This document shows positions 54,399 to 63,512 of a stretch of DNA of 64,000 nt, in pieces. Source of the DNA: an uncultured Anaerolineae bacterium (GTDB taxonomy: Bacteria > Chloroflexota > Anaerolineae > Aggregatilineales > Phototrophicaceae); assembly GCA_934216615.1 (NCBI GenBank), contig CAKQCB010000004.1, positions 434,001 to 498,000 on the forward strand, read 5' to 3'. The position numbers and the translations under genes are program-made. Position 1 is the first letter of the stretch. Every line of letters begins with the position of its first letter. The notes beneath the pieces are model-generated. The model was not told the DNA's origin, did not search any database, and saw only the letters and a list, made by a program, of their open reading frames with translations.

Positions 54399-55481
54399 CT
54401 ACGCCGTTTTTAACTTCTTGAATTCGTCTTGGTTGATCAACACCTGTTGGTAATAGCGATGATCGCTATGTTTTCCCTTACCTTCCCATTCCTGCCATGT
54501 TTGCTCCATCAATTTCAGCGCGCGCACCTCGATCTGGAAGCCTTCGACGCGGTCAAAGTTTTCGCAGATGATGGTTGCCAAACTCAACTTGCCTAACAAG
54601 TTTTCTTTATTGCTTTCGTGTTTTGTCAGTCGGCGGATGAGGTTCTTCGTATCACTCTGCTTTTGTAGCGTGGCAGTCGCTTTGTCGTTCCAAAAGTCAG
54701 GGCGTAGACTGTTGATGATGGAGATGAATGTTTCTGGCGTGGGAAAGTCTTGATCTTTAAGCCAAATTTGTAACTTGATGAAGCTGTGCGCCACTTCATT
54801 ACCAAAGGTCGGATGTAAGAAGATGGCGGGGTGTGGCCCTAAACATAACTCGACGGTTTTACGTGCGGCCTTTTTCAGTTCATTGAGGCCTGAAAGTTCC
54901 TTAAGTGCCAACCCCTCTTGGCCTGAACGCAGGTAACAATGGGCGCGTAAAATTAATAACTCCAGCGCTTGGGTGATTAATTCCACTTTTTTATGTAGTG
55001 CGCTGGTGCCTTCAATTTCAAGCAGAAGCTGATCTTGCGCTTCATATAACCCTTTGATCGCTTCGTTCATGCGCACCATCATAAATGCGGGATCGTTCGT
55101 CTCAAGTACATCACGCGCGGCATTTAAGGCGCTCTGTCGCCGGACGAGACGATCCCGTTCAAATTCTTTTTTGAGGCCTGCAAGGTCTGTTTCGATCTTT
55201 TTGAGACGTTGGTTCAGCTTGATAAAGCCCACCGTCTGAATCGTGAGGTTGAGCAGAAACATAGGGGCAAGCGCTGGGTTGGTGAGCAACAGCCCTTGAG
55301 AAAAGAGAAGTTTAGAAATGGTGTTTTGGGTGTCTTTGGGAACAATCCCATCCCGTAACCACGCAACAATTTGTTTGCTTTCACTATTTCGGATGACCCC
55401 GCCAATGCGTTCAAGAGAACCGTTGGCTAAGCCCGCTGAAATCGGCGCGGGGATGTCGAACACTGCAGTTATCTGGCTCAT
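54399..55481 (-). CDS. Unknown 360-residue protein with hydrophobic segment and coiled coil
   Basis: A short N-terminal segment (FDIPAPISAGLANGSLERIGG, then IVAWLRDG) resembles the start of a widespread uncharacterised family with IPxxIxxGLxxG-type openings. A hydrophobic stretch at about 75-95 (NPALAPMFLLNLTIQTVGF) is followed by a coiled coil (RLKKIETDLAGLKKEFERD) and a long helical body. No catalytic motif is visible. It is isolated between the MFS pair and clpC. Its job is unknown; a membrane-associated stress or effector role is possible. Confidence 0.65.
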   Translation of the reverse strand: MSQITAVFDIPAPISAGLANGSLERIGGVIRNSESKQIVAWLRDGIVPKDTQNTISKLLFSQGLLLTNPALAPMFLLNLTIQTVGFIKLNQRLKKIETDLAGLKKEFERDRLVRRQSALNAARDVLETNDPAFMMVRMNEAIKGLYEAQDQLLLEIEGTSALHKKVELITQALELLILRAHCYLRSGQEGLALKELSGLNELKKAARKTVELCLGPHPAIFLHPTFGNEVAHSFIKLQIWLKDQDFPTPETFISIINSLRPDFWNDKATATLQKQSDTKNLIRRLTKHESNKENLLGKLSLATIICENFDRVEGFQIEVRALKLMEQTWQEWEGKGKHSDHRYYQQVLINQDEFKKLKTA

Positions 55482-55783
55482 AGCTTCTTAAGCGTCTCTG
55501 GTTTTACTTGGATGAATTCACCCCTACATTATAGGGTTGATGCTCAGCAAAAATGAAATAAGGTTTATGGTATAGAAAGTTGTTCGTAGAAACGAGCATA
55601 TAAGAAAGAAAGTTATGCTGTAAAACATCCATTATTAAAATCATCTAGTTGCGGTGATGTGGCTTCATCTCTGTGCCATTTGTGAAAACTGCACGAGTAA
55701 AGCCCCTTCAATTTTTCACAGTTTAACTGCGCAGATTCCAATAAAATGTTTATGCTAAATTTAGATTCAAGACTTTAACCACA

Positions 55784-55792
55784 TGGTATAAT
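55784..55792 (+). promoter_or_regulatory. Extended -10 promoter upstream of clpC
   Basis: TATAAT at 55787-55792 is preceded by TGG (TGn, extended -10). A weak TTCAAG lies 15 bases upstream (55766-55771). It is 151 bases from the clpC start, leaving a long 5' leader. No CIRCE palindrome or CtsR-type heptad repeat was found. The rest of the 462-base spacer (55482-55943) holds nothing else I can support. Confidence 0.5.
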
Positions 55793-55943
55793 TGCTATAG
55801 GCGAGTTTATACTTTAAGTTGAGCCGCATTCCATTTACGGGTCAAAACGCGCGGATCATACCTTATTAATTAGCTCGATAATCATCAAAATTTGGTTCTT
55901 ACCGCAGTTGATCATAAAAAGCGGTTACGGAGGGATTTATAGC

Positions 55944-58442
55944 GTGGCGAATAAGATGGAGCGTTTTACCCAGCGCGCGCGAAGAGTACTCAGCCTCGCT
56001 CAGGATGAAGCAGAGCGCCTCCAACACAACTACATTGGCACAGAACATTTGCTGATGGGGTTGATTAAGGAAGAAGGTGGCGTTGCAGGACGAGTATTAC
56101 GCGAACTGGGTTTAGAGCAACGTAAGGTTGAAGAACTCGTTGAACGGATGACACGCGCTTCCGCGCCTGTTAATAATGTGCAACCAGAACTTTCACCCGG
56201 TACAAAACGGGTCCTTGAATTAGCGGTCGATGAAGCCCGCCGGATGGGACATCACTACATTGGTACAGAACACCTACTTCTTGGTTTGGTTCGGTTGACT
56301 GAAGGTGTTGCAATTGACATTCTGAAGAAACTGGGTGTTAGTCCTGAAGAAGTGCGTAAACAAACGCGCCGTGTTTTACAGGAGAGTCCTGTGCAATCCA
56401 ACCAGCCAAACCCAGAAGAACAGCGACCACGCGCCCCGCGTTCGCGCGAAGGAAAGACGCCCCTTGTTGACCAACTGGCGACGGACCTCACCGCATTGGC
56501 TGCTGAAGGCAAGTTGGACCCTGTCGTTGGTCGTGAAACCGAAATTGAACGTGTAATCCAAGTTCTAAGCCGTCGTCGTAAGAACAACCCCGCCTTGATC
56601 GGTGAGCCGGGCGTTGGTAAAACAGCGATTGTCGAAGGCTTGGCACAACGTATCGTGAATGGCGAAACGCCCAAACCCTTGCTCAACAAACGGGTCTTAC
56701 AACTCGATGTTGGGTCATTGGTTGCAGGGACCATGTATCGTGGGCAGTTCGAAGAACGTTTGAAACGTGTCATTGAAGAACTGAAAACTTCGGATGCCAT
56801 CCTCTTTATTGATGAAGTGCACATGCTGGTTGGGGCTGGTTCCGCAGGCAGTAGTGTGGATGCCGCGAACATCCTCAAACCCGCGTTAGCACGTGGTGAA
56901 TTACAATGCGTCGGCGCGACCACGCTCGACGAATATCGTAAACACATCGAAAGTGATGCGGCTTTGGAACGTCGTTTCCAACCTATTTTGGTGTCTGAAC
57001 CGACGATTGAAGAAACCGTCGAAATTCTGCAAGGCATCAAAGTGCCGTATCAAGAACATCACAATGTCGAAATCACCGATGAGGCGATTGAAGCCGCAGC
57101 GAACCTTTCCGCGCGTTATGTGCCGGATCGTTTCCTGCCCGACAAAGCGATTGACTTGATCGACGAAGCCGCTGCACGTCTGCGCATGTACAAGAGTTCA
57201 GAAGCTGCCCCTGTGCGTCGTGCTGAACAAGAACTGCGCCAGATCGAAGAAGATTTGCGCTTGATGGAAGAAGAAGGCGTTGGCGAAAACGAACAAGATC
57301 GTTTACGCACACAGCGCACACAAGTCCAAGAAAACTTGGAAGGTCTCAAGGTCACATGGAACCGCGAAACCAACCAACCCCGCCTCAGCTCGGAAGATAT
57401 TGCTGAAGTTGTCGCCATGTGGACGGGGATTCCTACCATGCGTATTGCAGGGGAAGAATCTTCTCGTTTGATGCAGATGGAAGATGTCCTGCACAAACGC
57501 ATCATCGGCCAACACGAAGCGATTGAGGCCATCAGCCGTGCGGTACGTCGTGCCCGCGCTGGAATGAAAGACCCGCGCCGTCCGATTGGCTCGTTCATGT
57601 TCTTAGGCCCCACCGGTGTGGGTAAGACAGAACTGACCAAGACGCTCGCGGAATTCTTATTCGGAAGCGAAGAAGCGCTCATCCAATTGGATATGAGCGA
57701 ATTCATGGAACGCCACTCGGTCGCTCGTTTGGTTGGTGCACCTCCCGGATATGTCGGTTATGAAGATGCGGGACAACTGACCGAAGCAATTCGTCGTCGT
57801 CCATACAGCATCGTCGTGTTTGACGAAATCGAAAAAGCGCACCCTGAAGCCTTCAATATGCTTCTGCAAATTATGGAAGAAGGCACGCTGACGGATGCGC
57901 GTGGGCGCCGTGTCGATTTCCGTAACGCGATCATCGTCATGACCAGCAACATCGGCGCGGATGTGATTAAGCGTAACGCCACCTTGGGCTTCAACGCCCC
58001 GCGTGACGAACAACGCGAAAACAAAGCCAACTACGAAGACATGCGCAAGAATGTCACCGAACAACTGCGCCGTGCGTTCCGTCCTGAATTTTTGAACCGT
58101 GTCGATGCAACGATCTTCTTCCGCGCGCTGACACTAGACGAAATCAAGGACATTGTCGAACTCGAAATGAACAAGGTTCGTACCCGCCTGATCGAACATG
58201 CCATCACATTGGAATTGTCTGATGCGGCGCGGGCATGGTTGGCCGAAAAGGGCTACGATCCCGAATATGGTGCGCGTCCTCTGCGTCGCTTAATTCAGAA
58301 TGAGATCGAAGATCGTCTCTCTGACGGGATTCTCTCGGGTGAATTCAGCATCGCCAGCATTATTCGCGCCGACGTTCAAGACGATGAACTCGCTTTTGAG
58401 ACGATTGAAGAAGGCGAAGAACTCGAAGAACCCTCGGTGTAA
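55944..58442 (+). CDS. clpC: ATP-dependent Clp protease ATPase ClpC
   Basis: An 832-residue class I Hsp100 protein. The N-terminal domain has two Clp repeats ([20 protein letters not shown] and [20 protein letters not shown]). The first AAA+ has [18 protein letters not shown] with [15 protein letters not shown] middle coiled coil ([17 protein letters not shown]) follows, then the second AAA+ with [20 protein letters not shown] and [11 protein letters not shown]. It unfolds substrates for ClpP. GTG 55944 is set by GGAGGG nine bases upstream; earlier ATGs precede that site. No mcsAB or ctsR neighbour is present. Confidence 0.95.
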   Translation: MANKMERFTQRARRVLSLAQDEAERLQHNYIGTEHLLMGLIKEEGGVAGRVLRELGLEQRKVEELVERMTRASAPVNNVQPELSPGTKRVLELAVDEARRMGHHYIGTEHLLLGLVRLTEGVAIDILKKLGVSPEEVRKQTRRVLQESPVQSNQPNPEEQRPRAPRSREGKTPLVDQLATDLTALAAEGKLDPVVGRETEIERVIQVLSRRRKNNPALIGEPGVGKTAIVEGLAQRIVNGETPKPLLNKRVLQLDVGSLVAGTMYRGQFEERLKRVIEELKTSDAILFIDEVHMLVGAGSAGSSVDAANILKPALARGELQCVGATTLDEYRKHIESDAALERRFQPILVSEPTIEETVEILQGIKVPYQEHHNVEITDEAIEAAANLSARYVPDRFLPDKAIDLIDEAAARLRMYKSSEAAPVRRAEQELRQIEEDLRLMEEEGVGENEQDRLRTQRTQVQENLEGLKVTWNRETNQPRLSSEDIAEVVAMWTGIPTMRIAGEESSRLMQMEDVLHKRIIGQHEAIEAISRAVRRARAGMKDPRRPIGSFMFLGPTGVGKTELTKTLAEFLFGSEEALIQLDMSEFMERHSVARLVGAPPGYVGYEDAGQLTEAIRRRPYSIVVFDEIEKAHPEAFNMLLQIMEEGTLTDARGRRVDFRNAIIVMTSNIGADVIKRNATLGFNAPRDEQRENKANYEDMRKNVTEQLRRAFRPEFLNRVDATIFFRALTLDEIKDIVELEMNKVRTRLIEHAITLELSDAARAWLAEKGYDPEYGARPLRRLIQNEIEDRLSDGILSGEFSIASIIRADVQDDELAFETIEEGEELEEPSV

Positions 58443-58478
58443 TTCTCCCGAGTCATTCCTCTCATTCGAGATCAATCA

Positions 58479-58509
58479 ACCCTCATCTGGCGAAAGGCTA
58501 GATGAGGGT
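58479..58509 (+). terminator. Terminator of clpC
   Basis: ACCCTCATCT (58479-58488) and AGATGAGGGT (58500-58509) form a perfect stem with an 11-base loop, followed by CTTTTT. Strong intrinsic terminator. Confidence 0.92.
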
Positions 58510-58656
58510 CTTTTTATGGGGAATTCACGACCTCATCAAACCTTCGCAACAGATCACAGACACAAAGAACGATTTATAGAACCTCTTTTTATCCCAAAAC
58601 GGTGATGATTATCCCAATCTGTCGTTGCTGTATGGGATAAACCCTCTATCAATGAG

Positions 58657-58715
58657 TTAACAAAGGGCTTTTTAAATTAAATCCGTGTTAATTCTGATGG
58701 ATCGGTTTCTTAACA
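58657..58715 (+). promoter_or_regulatory. Candidate Pho-type direct repeats upstream of pstS
   Basis: TTAACAAAGGGC begins at 58657 and TTAACAAGGGC at 58710, with a further GTTAA element between them (58687) and one after (58731). Repeated TTAACA-like elements recall PhoP/PhoB boxes. The spacing is irregular, so the identity is tentative; the position, about 110-165 bases before pstS, fits. Confidence 0.3.
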
Positions 58716-58820
58716 AGGGCAACCCTGTTTGTTAAAACCGCTTCGATATGATTGCTCATGAGTCAGAAAAACAAACCCAAATTGACTCTAAACAGAGTAA
58801 CCATTAGGAGATTTTTCAAA

Positions 58821-59843
58821 ATGCTGAAACGCTATTTCCTTGCTTTTGCTCTCTTCTCATTACTTCCCGCCGCAGTGATGGCTCAGGAAGCAACCCCAGA
58901 AGCAACTGAAGAAGCTGCAATCGAACTGATCGAACTTCCTGTTGTTGATCCTTTAGCGCTCGAAGGTGATGTGATCACCGCTGGCAGCTCGACCGTGTTC
59001 CCTGTGAGCGAAGCCATGGCTGAACGCTTCCTTGAAGATGGTTTTGCTGGTGAAGTGACCGTAGATAGCATTGGCAGTGGTGGTGGTTTCGAACGTTTTT
59101 GCGTGACTGGTGAAACAGATGTTGCCAACGCCAGCCGTGCGATCCGTGAAGGCGAAATTGCCTCTTGCGCAGAAATTGACCGTACTCCAATCGAATTCCT
59201 CATCGGTATCGATGCCTTGAGCGTTGTCGTCAGCACTTCCAACGACTTCGTGACCGAATTAAGCCTTGAACAACTGACCGCCATTTTCAGCGGTGCGGCA
59301 ACCACTTGGGATCAAGTTGATGCCAGCTTCCCCGCAGAAACCATCCAAATCTTCAGCCCGGGTTCTGACAGCGGTACATTTGACTACTTCGTGGAAGTCA
59401 TCTTGTTGGACGCACTCGACAACGAAGAAACTGAAGAAAATGAAGCTGCCGCCGCCTTGTTATCTGTCCCCGGCGCTCAATTCAGCGAAGATGATAACGT
59501 CCTCGTGCAAGGAATCGAAGCAAGCCCCTACGCAATCGGTTACTTCGGGTTCGCTTACTACCTCGAAAACCAAGCAGGTTTGAAGGCTATCTCGCTCGAC
59601 TTCGGTGACGGTGCGATTGAACCCAACGCTGAAACTGCAGAAGATGGTTCTTACCCCTTAGCACGTCCGCTGTACATCTACACAGATGCCGCAATCTTGG
59701 CTGACAAGCCCCAAGTTGCTGGTTTCGTCGGCTACTACTTAGCGAACGTGAACGAAGTTTTGGCTGAAGTCGGTTACTTCCCCGCAAGCGCTGAAGCAAC
59801 CAACATCGCCCGTGAAGCTTACTTAGCCGCGATTGGCGAATAA
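58821..59843 (+). CDS. pstS: Phosphate ABC transporter substrate-binding protein PstS
   Basis: A 340-residue periplasm/surface-facing protein. The signal peptide ends AAVMAQE. Phosphate-binding loops are ITAGSSTVFPVSEAMAERF, DSIGSGGGFERFC and SPGSDSGTFDYFVEVIL, matching PstS. ATG 58821 has AGGAG about ten bases upstream; an ATG 69 bases earlier lacks a signal sequence in the right place. First gene of pstSCAB. A hairpin after the gene probably favours extra PstS synthesis over the membrane genes. Confidence 0.93.
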   Translation: MLKRYFLAFALFSLLPAAVMAQEATPEATEEAAIELIELPVVDPLALEGDVITAGSSTVFPVSEAMAERFLEDGFAGEVTVDSIGSGGGFERFCVTGETDVANASRAIREGEIASCAEIDRTPIEFLIGIDALSVVVSTSNDFVTELSLEQLTAIFSGAATTWDQVDASFPAETIQIFSPGSDSGTFDYFVEVILLDALDNEETEENEAAAALLSVPGAQFSEDDNVLVQGIEASPYAIGYFGFAYYLENQAGLKAISLDFGDGAIEPNAETAEDGSYPLARPLYIYTDAAILADKPQVAGFVGYYLANVNEVLAEVGYFPASAEATNIAREAYLAAIGE

Positions 59844-59867
59844 GTTCCGAAACGCTGTTTCAAATAG

Positions 59868-59896
59868 AAGCGACCTCAATCCTGTTGGGGTCGCTT
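59868..59896 (+). terminator. Partial terminator between pstS and pstC
   Basis: AAGCGACCTCAA (59868-59879) pairs with TTGGGGTCGCTT (59885-59896) with one wobble and a five-base loop, then a T-containing stretch. In pst operons such a site typically reduces read-through, giving more PstS than permease. Confidence 0.8.
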
Positions 59897-59933
59897 GTTG
59901 CATTTTTAAGCAAAGTCAGTATGAAGGGAAATC

Positions 59934-60905
59934 ATGAGAACAGAAATGCGGATTGGAGCTGAACGCAGCGTGATTGCAGAGCGACTCCATCGACGACCCA
60001 ATGAAGCACCCTCATTCAAAAAGAAGACGCGCCCCGCAGAGACACTCATTCGCCTATTCTTGCTACTTTGTGGCATTGTATCCATCCTAACCACGTTAGG
60101 AATTTTGTATGTATTAGGCAGTGAAGCGCTCACATTCTTCACCAGTGGCGTTGTCGATATTGTCGAGTTCTTCACGACGACCGTATGGGTTCCACAAAAT
60201 CATCAATTTGGGATTTGGCCGTTACTGCTTTCGACGATCATCACCAGCATTTTTGCGATGATTGTCGCGATTCCGTTAGGGATCGGCGCGGCGATTTATT
60301 TGAGCGAATACGCTCGCCCCAACGTCCGCGCTGTCGCAAAACCGATCCTCGAAATTTTGGCGGGGATTCCTACCGTCGTGTATGGCTACTTCGCGCTCAC
60401 CTTTATGACCCCGTTACTGCGCAGTTTATTCGGCGAGAACACCGTGAATATTTATAACATGGCCTCTGCGGGGATCGTCATGGGGATCATGATTCTGCCA
60501 ACCATCAGCTCGATGAGCGAAGATGCGCTCTCGGCTGTGCCCCGCTCACTGCGCGAAGCCAGTTATGGCTTAGGCGCAACCCGTTTTGAAACCACGATCA
60601 AAGTCGTTGTCCCTGCCGCGTTATCCGGCATCATTGCTGCCTTCATCATCGGCTTATCGCGCGCGATTGGCGAAACCATGATCGTCGCGCTGGCAGCAGG
60701 TGCAGGCCCTAATTTTACGTTGAATCCTTTCCAAGCTGCCGAAACCATGACCGGCCATATCGCCCGTATTTCCGGCGGCGATCTCAGTTATGGCTCAATC
60801 GACTACAACAGCTTGTTTGCTATTGGGTTAACCCTGTTCATCTTCACCTTCTTTTTGAATATGATCAGCCGTTATGTGACCCAACGCTTCCGTGAGGCGT
60901 ACTAA
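59934..60905 (+). CDS. pstC: Phosphate ABC transporter permease PstC
   Basis: A 323-residue six-helix permease. The ABC-permease EAA region is [19 protein letters not shown] then RAIGETMIVALAAG. The loop PLGIGAAIYLSEYARP and EILAGIPTVVYGYFAL are diagnostic of PstC/PstA. A 40-residue basic N-terminal extension precedes the first helix. ATG 59934 has GGGAAA upstream. The stop is three bases before pstA. Confidence 0.93.
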   Translation: MRTEMRIGAERSVIAERLHRRPNEAPSFKKKTRPAETLIRLFLLLCGIVSILTTLGILYVLGSEALTFFTSGVVDIVEFFTTTVWVPQNHQFGIWPLLLSTIITSIFAMIVAIPLGIGAAIYLSEYARPNVRAVAKPILEILAGIPTVVYGYFALTFMTPLLRSLFGENTVNIYNMASAGIVMGIMILPTISSMSEDALSAVPRSLREASYGLGATRFETTIKVVVPAALSGIIAAFIIGLSRAIGETMIVALAAGAGPNFTLNPFQAAETMTGHIARISGGDLSYGSIDYNSLFAIGLTLFIFTFFLNMISRYVTQRFREAY

Positions 60906-60908
60906 CCT

Positions 60909-62279
60909 ATGACCACTCGTAAACTTCCTTACGCTACGACCAATGCCTTAAATGACGAAGCGCTCTTTCAAAAAGGCTTGAATTTTCGGCACTTACGCGC
61001 TCGTGTGTGGCGTGGTTTTTATCTGCTTTCTTTGGTTGTAGCAGGCATAGCGCTGATCGCGCTTCTCCTGAATATCGCCAATTCCGCGTTTGGATATGTG
61101 ATCTACACCCCCAACCCGAACATTCCTGCGGGTGTCAATGCGGAATCGCTCACCACCTATACCGAAGCCCAGTTGTTTGACGTGCTGAAAAATAATCTGC
61201 GGTTTGCGCAATTACGTGTCCTTCCGCGAGATTTATATCTACAAACAGGGCAAACGCTGGATACCAGCTTGCCGACTGGAGAGCTTTTCCCCAACATTGT
61301 TGTGCCAGAGAGCATCGCGAATATCACCTACCGTGAATTAGACGTGGATGGTGTGATCACACTGTTAGATGCCAACATGGAACACGATGCCATTTATGAC
61401 CTGCTGGTCAACCGTGTTTTAGAACCTGACCTGCTGGCAGAGAATTTTTCGCTCTACGATTCGATCTTTAACTACCCCAAAATCGAAGCTATCTTGGCCG
61501 ATGATTATGACGGTGAAGGGCGCATCGAGTTTAAGTCGTGGGTCACGTTTGATTTCTTAACTGAACCGCTTTCCAGTTCCGCCGAAAAAGCAGGTATCCG
61601 CACGGCGATTTTGGGGTCTATGTGGGTGATTGCGCTGACGGTGTTGATCTCTTTCCCCATCGGCGTAGGCGCGGCCATTTACCTCGAAGAATATGCAACG
61701 CACAGTTGGTATAACCGCATCATCGAAACCAACATTCGTAATTTGTCGGGCGTGCCGTCGATCATTTACGGCTTGCTTGGGTTGGCGATGTTCGTGCGTA
61801 TTTTATCCGACATCACACAGGGACGGACGATTTTATCCGCCGCGCTCACCATGTCCTTGTTGATTCTGCCCGTCATCATCATCAACTCGCAAGAAGCCAT
61901 CCGCGCTGTGCCTTCGACGATTCGCGAAGCCAGCTACGGGTTGGGCGCGACCAAGTGGCAGACGATCTGGAATCAAGTTCTGCCTGCGGCGATTCCGGGG
62001 ATTTTAACTGGGACGATCTTGGCGCTTTCGCGTGCGATTGGGGAAACCGCCCCGCTGATCGTGATTGGCGCATCGACGTTTATCCAGTCCGACCCTACGG
62101 GGCCGTTCTCGCGCTTTACCGTGATTCCGATTCAAATTTATCAATGGACGTCGCGCCCGCAAGCAGAATTCCAAGCGGTTGCTGCGGGGGCAATCGTGGT
62201 GTTGATGGTGTTGCTCTTGCTGATGAATGCCACTGCTATTATCACTCGTCAACGCTTCAGAAAGAAACTACAAGGGTAA
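60909..62279 (+). CDS. pstA: Phosphate ABC transporter permease PstA, long form
   Basis: A 456-residue permease. The C-terminal 240 residues hold the standard fold ([66 protein letters not shown]). Between the first helix (about 35-60) and the second (about 225) there is an extracytoplasmic insert of about 160 residues (including [16 protein letters not shown] and [14 protein letters not shown]), larger than the usual 20-60 residues. Start ATG 60909 lies three bases after the pstC stop. Confidence 0.92.
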   Translation: MTTRKLPYATTNALNDEALFQKGLNFRHLRARVWRGFYLLSLVVAGIALIALLLNIANSAFGYVIYTPNPNIPAGVNAESLTTYTEAQLFDVLKNNLRFAQLRVLPRDLYLQTGQTLDTSLPTGELFPNIVVPESIANITYRELDVDGVITLLDANMEHDAIYDLLVNRVLEPDLLAENFSLYDSIFNYPKIEAILADDYDGEGRIEFKSWVTFDFLTEPLSSSAEKAGIRTAILGSMWVIALTVLISFPIGVGAAIYLEEYATHSWYNRIIETNIRNLSGVPSIIYGLLGLAMFVRILSDITQGRTILSAALTMSLLILPVIIINSQEAIRAVPSTIREASYGLGATKWQTIWNQVLPAAIPGILTGTILALSRAIGETAPLIVIGASTFIQSDPTGPFSRFTVIPIQIYQWTSRPQAEFQAVAAGAIVVLMVLLLLMNATAIITRQRFRKKLQG

Positions 62280-62284
62280 TTTTT

Positions 62285-63097
62285 ATGACACAAAATGGCA
62301 CCAGCGCCTATGCAATTGAACTCAACCATGTGGACGTGCTGTACAGCGGGAAGATCGCTGTCAAAGATGTCAACATTTCGATCCCGCGCCAAAAAATCAC
62401 CGCGTTTATTGGCCCGTCGGGTTGTGGAAAAAGCACGGTTTTACGGTCGATCAACCGCATGAATGACCTGATCCCAGGGGCGGAAGTCAAAGGGCAAATT
62501 CTGTATCGCGGGAACAATATCTATGATGACAATGTTGATGCGGTGGAACTGCGCCGTTATATCGGCATGGTGTTCCAAAAACCCAATCCGTTTCCCAAGA
62601 GCATCTTCGACAATGTGGCCTATGGCCCGCGTTTATTAGGCATTCGCGACAAAAAGACATTGAACGAGATTGTTGAACAGGCGTTGAAAAATGCGTTCTT
62701 GTGGGATGAAGTCAAAAGCGATTTGAAAAAGTCTGGCTTGGCATTGTCCGGCGGGCAACAACAACGGTTGTGTATCGCTCGTACCATCGCCGTTGAGCCT
62801 GAAGTCATTTTGATGGACGAACCGTGTTCCGCGCTTGACCCGATTGCGACCCAAGCGATTGAAGAATTGATGCTGTCGTTGGTCAAGCAATATACTATCG
62901 TGATTGTGACGCACAATATGCAACAAGCGCAGCGCGTGGCCGATGGAACCGCTTTTTATAGCATTCGCAAAGAAGATGAAGCAGGTGGCAAAGAACGCCG
63001 ATGGGGGTTGTTGGTGGAATATAGCCCTACTGAGCAACTGTTTAACAGTCCAAAATCCGAAGAAACCGAACGTTATATTCGCGGTGAATTTGGTTGA
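62285..63097 (+). CDS. pstB: Phosphate ABC transporter ATPase PstB
   Basis: A 270-residue ATPase. Walker A is [17 protein letters not shown] (PstB-specific), the signature is [16 protein letters not shown] and Walker B is [14 protein letters not shown] PstB-typical tail ends [16 protein letters not shown] 62285 is six bases after pstA; a longer in-frame opening reaches back into pstA but adds no domain. No phoU or phoR/phoB follow. Confidence 0.95.
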   Translation: MTQNGTSAYAIELNHVDVLYSGKIAVKDVNISIPRQKITAFIGPSGCGKSTVLRSINRMNDLIPGAEVKGQILYRGNNIYDDNVDAVELRRYIGMVFQKPNPFPKSIFDNVAYGPRLLGIRDKKTLNEIVEQALKNAFLWDEVKSDLKKSGLALSGGQQQRLCIARTIAVEPEVILMDEPCSALDPIATQAIEELMLSLVKQYTIVIVTHNMQQAQRVADGTAFYSIRKEDEAGGKERRWGLLVEYSPTEQLFNSPKSEETERYIRGEFG

Positions 63098-63130
63098 TCT
63101 AAAAGATTGACCCACTTCGCTTGTCAATCA

Positions 63131-63155
63131 AGACCATCTGTATAACAGGTGGTCT
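63131..63155 (+). terminator. Terminator of the pst operon
   Basis: AGACCATCTG (63131-63140) pairs with CAGGTGGTCT (63146-63155) with one wobble pair and a five-base loop, followed by TTTTT. It lies 34 bases after the pstB stop. Confidence 0.9.
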
Positions 63156-63512
63156 TTTTATTTCGCGTAAATGTCTTCAAGTCGCTAAAGTTACTGATTG
63201 GTTTTTAATAATTTGTGAATTCATTATTAATATTCAACCTGCATAAAATATATACCTAACGGCATCAAAATTCTTTTAAGAAGTAAATATATTACCAAGA
63301 TAAATCAACCTGAAAATTAAAAGAGGATTCTTACTGAGTATAGTTCTTGTAGCAATGTTTGTCGTGTTGGACAGATATTAATACAACAGTTGCTGTTCAA
63401 GTTACGGGTAGTTGGAGTCCAGGCTGATATTAGCACTTAATAAAAGCACTTGGGATTTAAAAAAATCCCAAGTGCTTTATTTTGTTAAAGGAACAGTAAT
63501 AGGAGGTTTCAC
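63156..63512. other. AT-rich spacer with broken short peptide-like frames
   Basis: The composition is clearly AT-richer than the rest of the window. Short frames include CTG-AAA at 63311 reading LKIKRGFLLSIVLVAMFVV then a stop, and a second frame downstream ending NTTVAVQVTGSWSPG; the first resembles a signal sequence, but neither has a clear start or binding site. AAGAGGA at 63321-63327 is the only ribosome-site-like motif here. I do not call a gene. Confidence 0.3.
63443..63478 (+). terminator. Strong hairpin before the right-edge permease gene
   Basis: AAAGCACTTGGGATTT (63443-63458) pairs with AAATCCCAAGTGCTTT (63463-63478) in a 16-base perfect stem with a four-base loop, followed by ATTTTGTT. 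It is either a terminator of the preceding short frame or a leader element of the permease gene that begins 35 bases on. Confidence 0.75.

Noticed and set aside
55482-55943. A CIRCE or CtsR operator before clpC
   Set aside because: Neither the TTAGCACTC-spacer-GAGTGCTAA pattern nor heptad repeats were found.
56255-57040. A 261-residue minus-strand frame within clpC
   Set aside because: Mirror frame of a conserved ATPase; Ser/Arg-rich composition is typical of a shadow.
61955-62284. N-terminal extension of pstB into pstA
   Set aside because: The added residues are out-of-frame pstA; PstB proteins start at about the ATG at 62285.
63311-63450. A complete peptide precursor gene before the permease
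   Set aside because: The frames are interrupted by stops and lack a credible start; at most a remnant.
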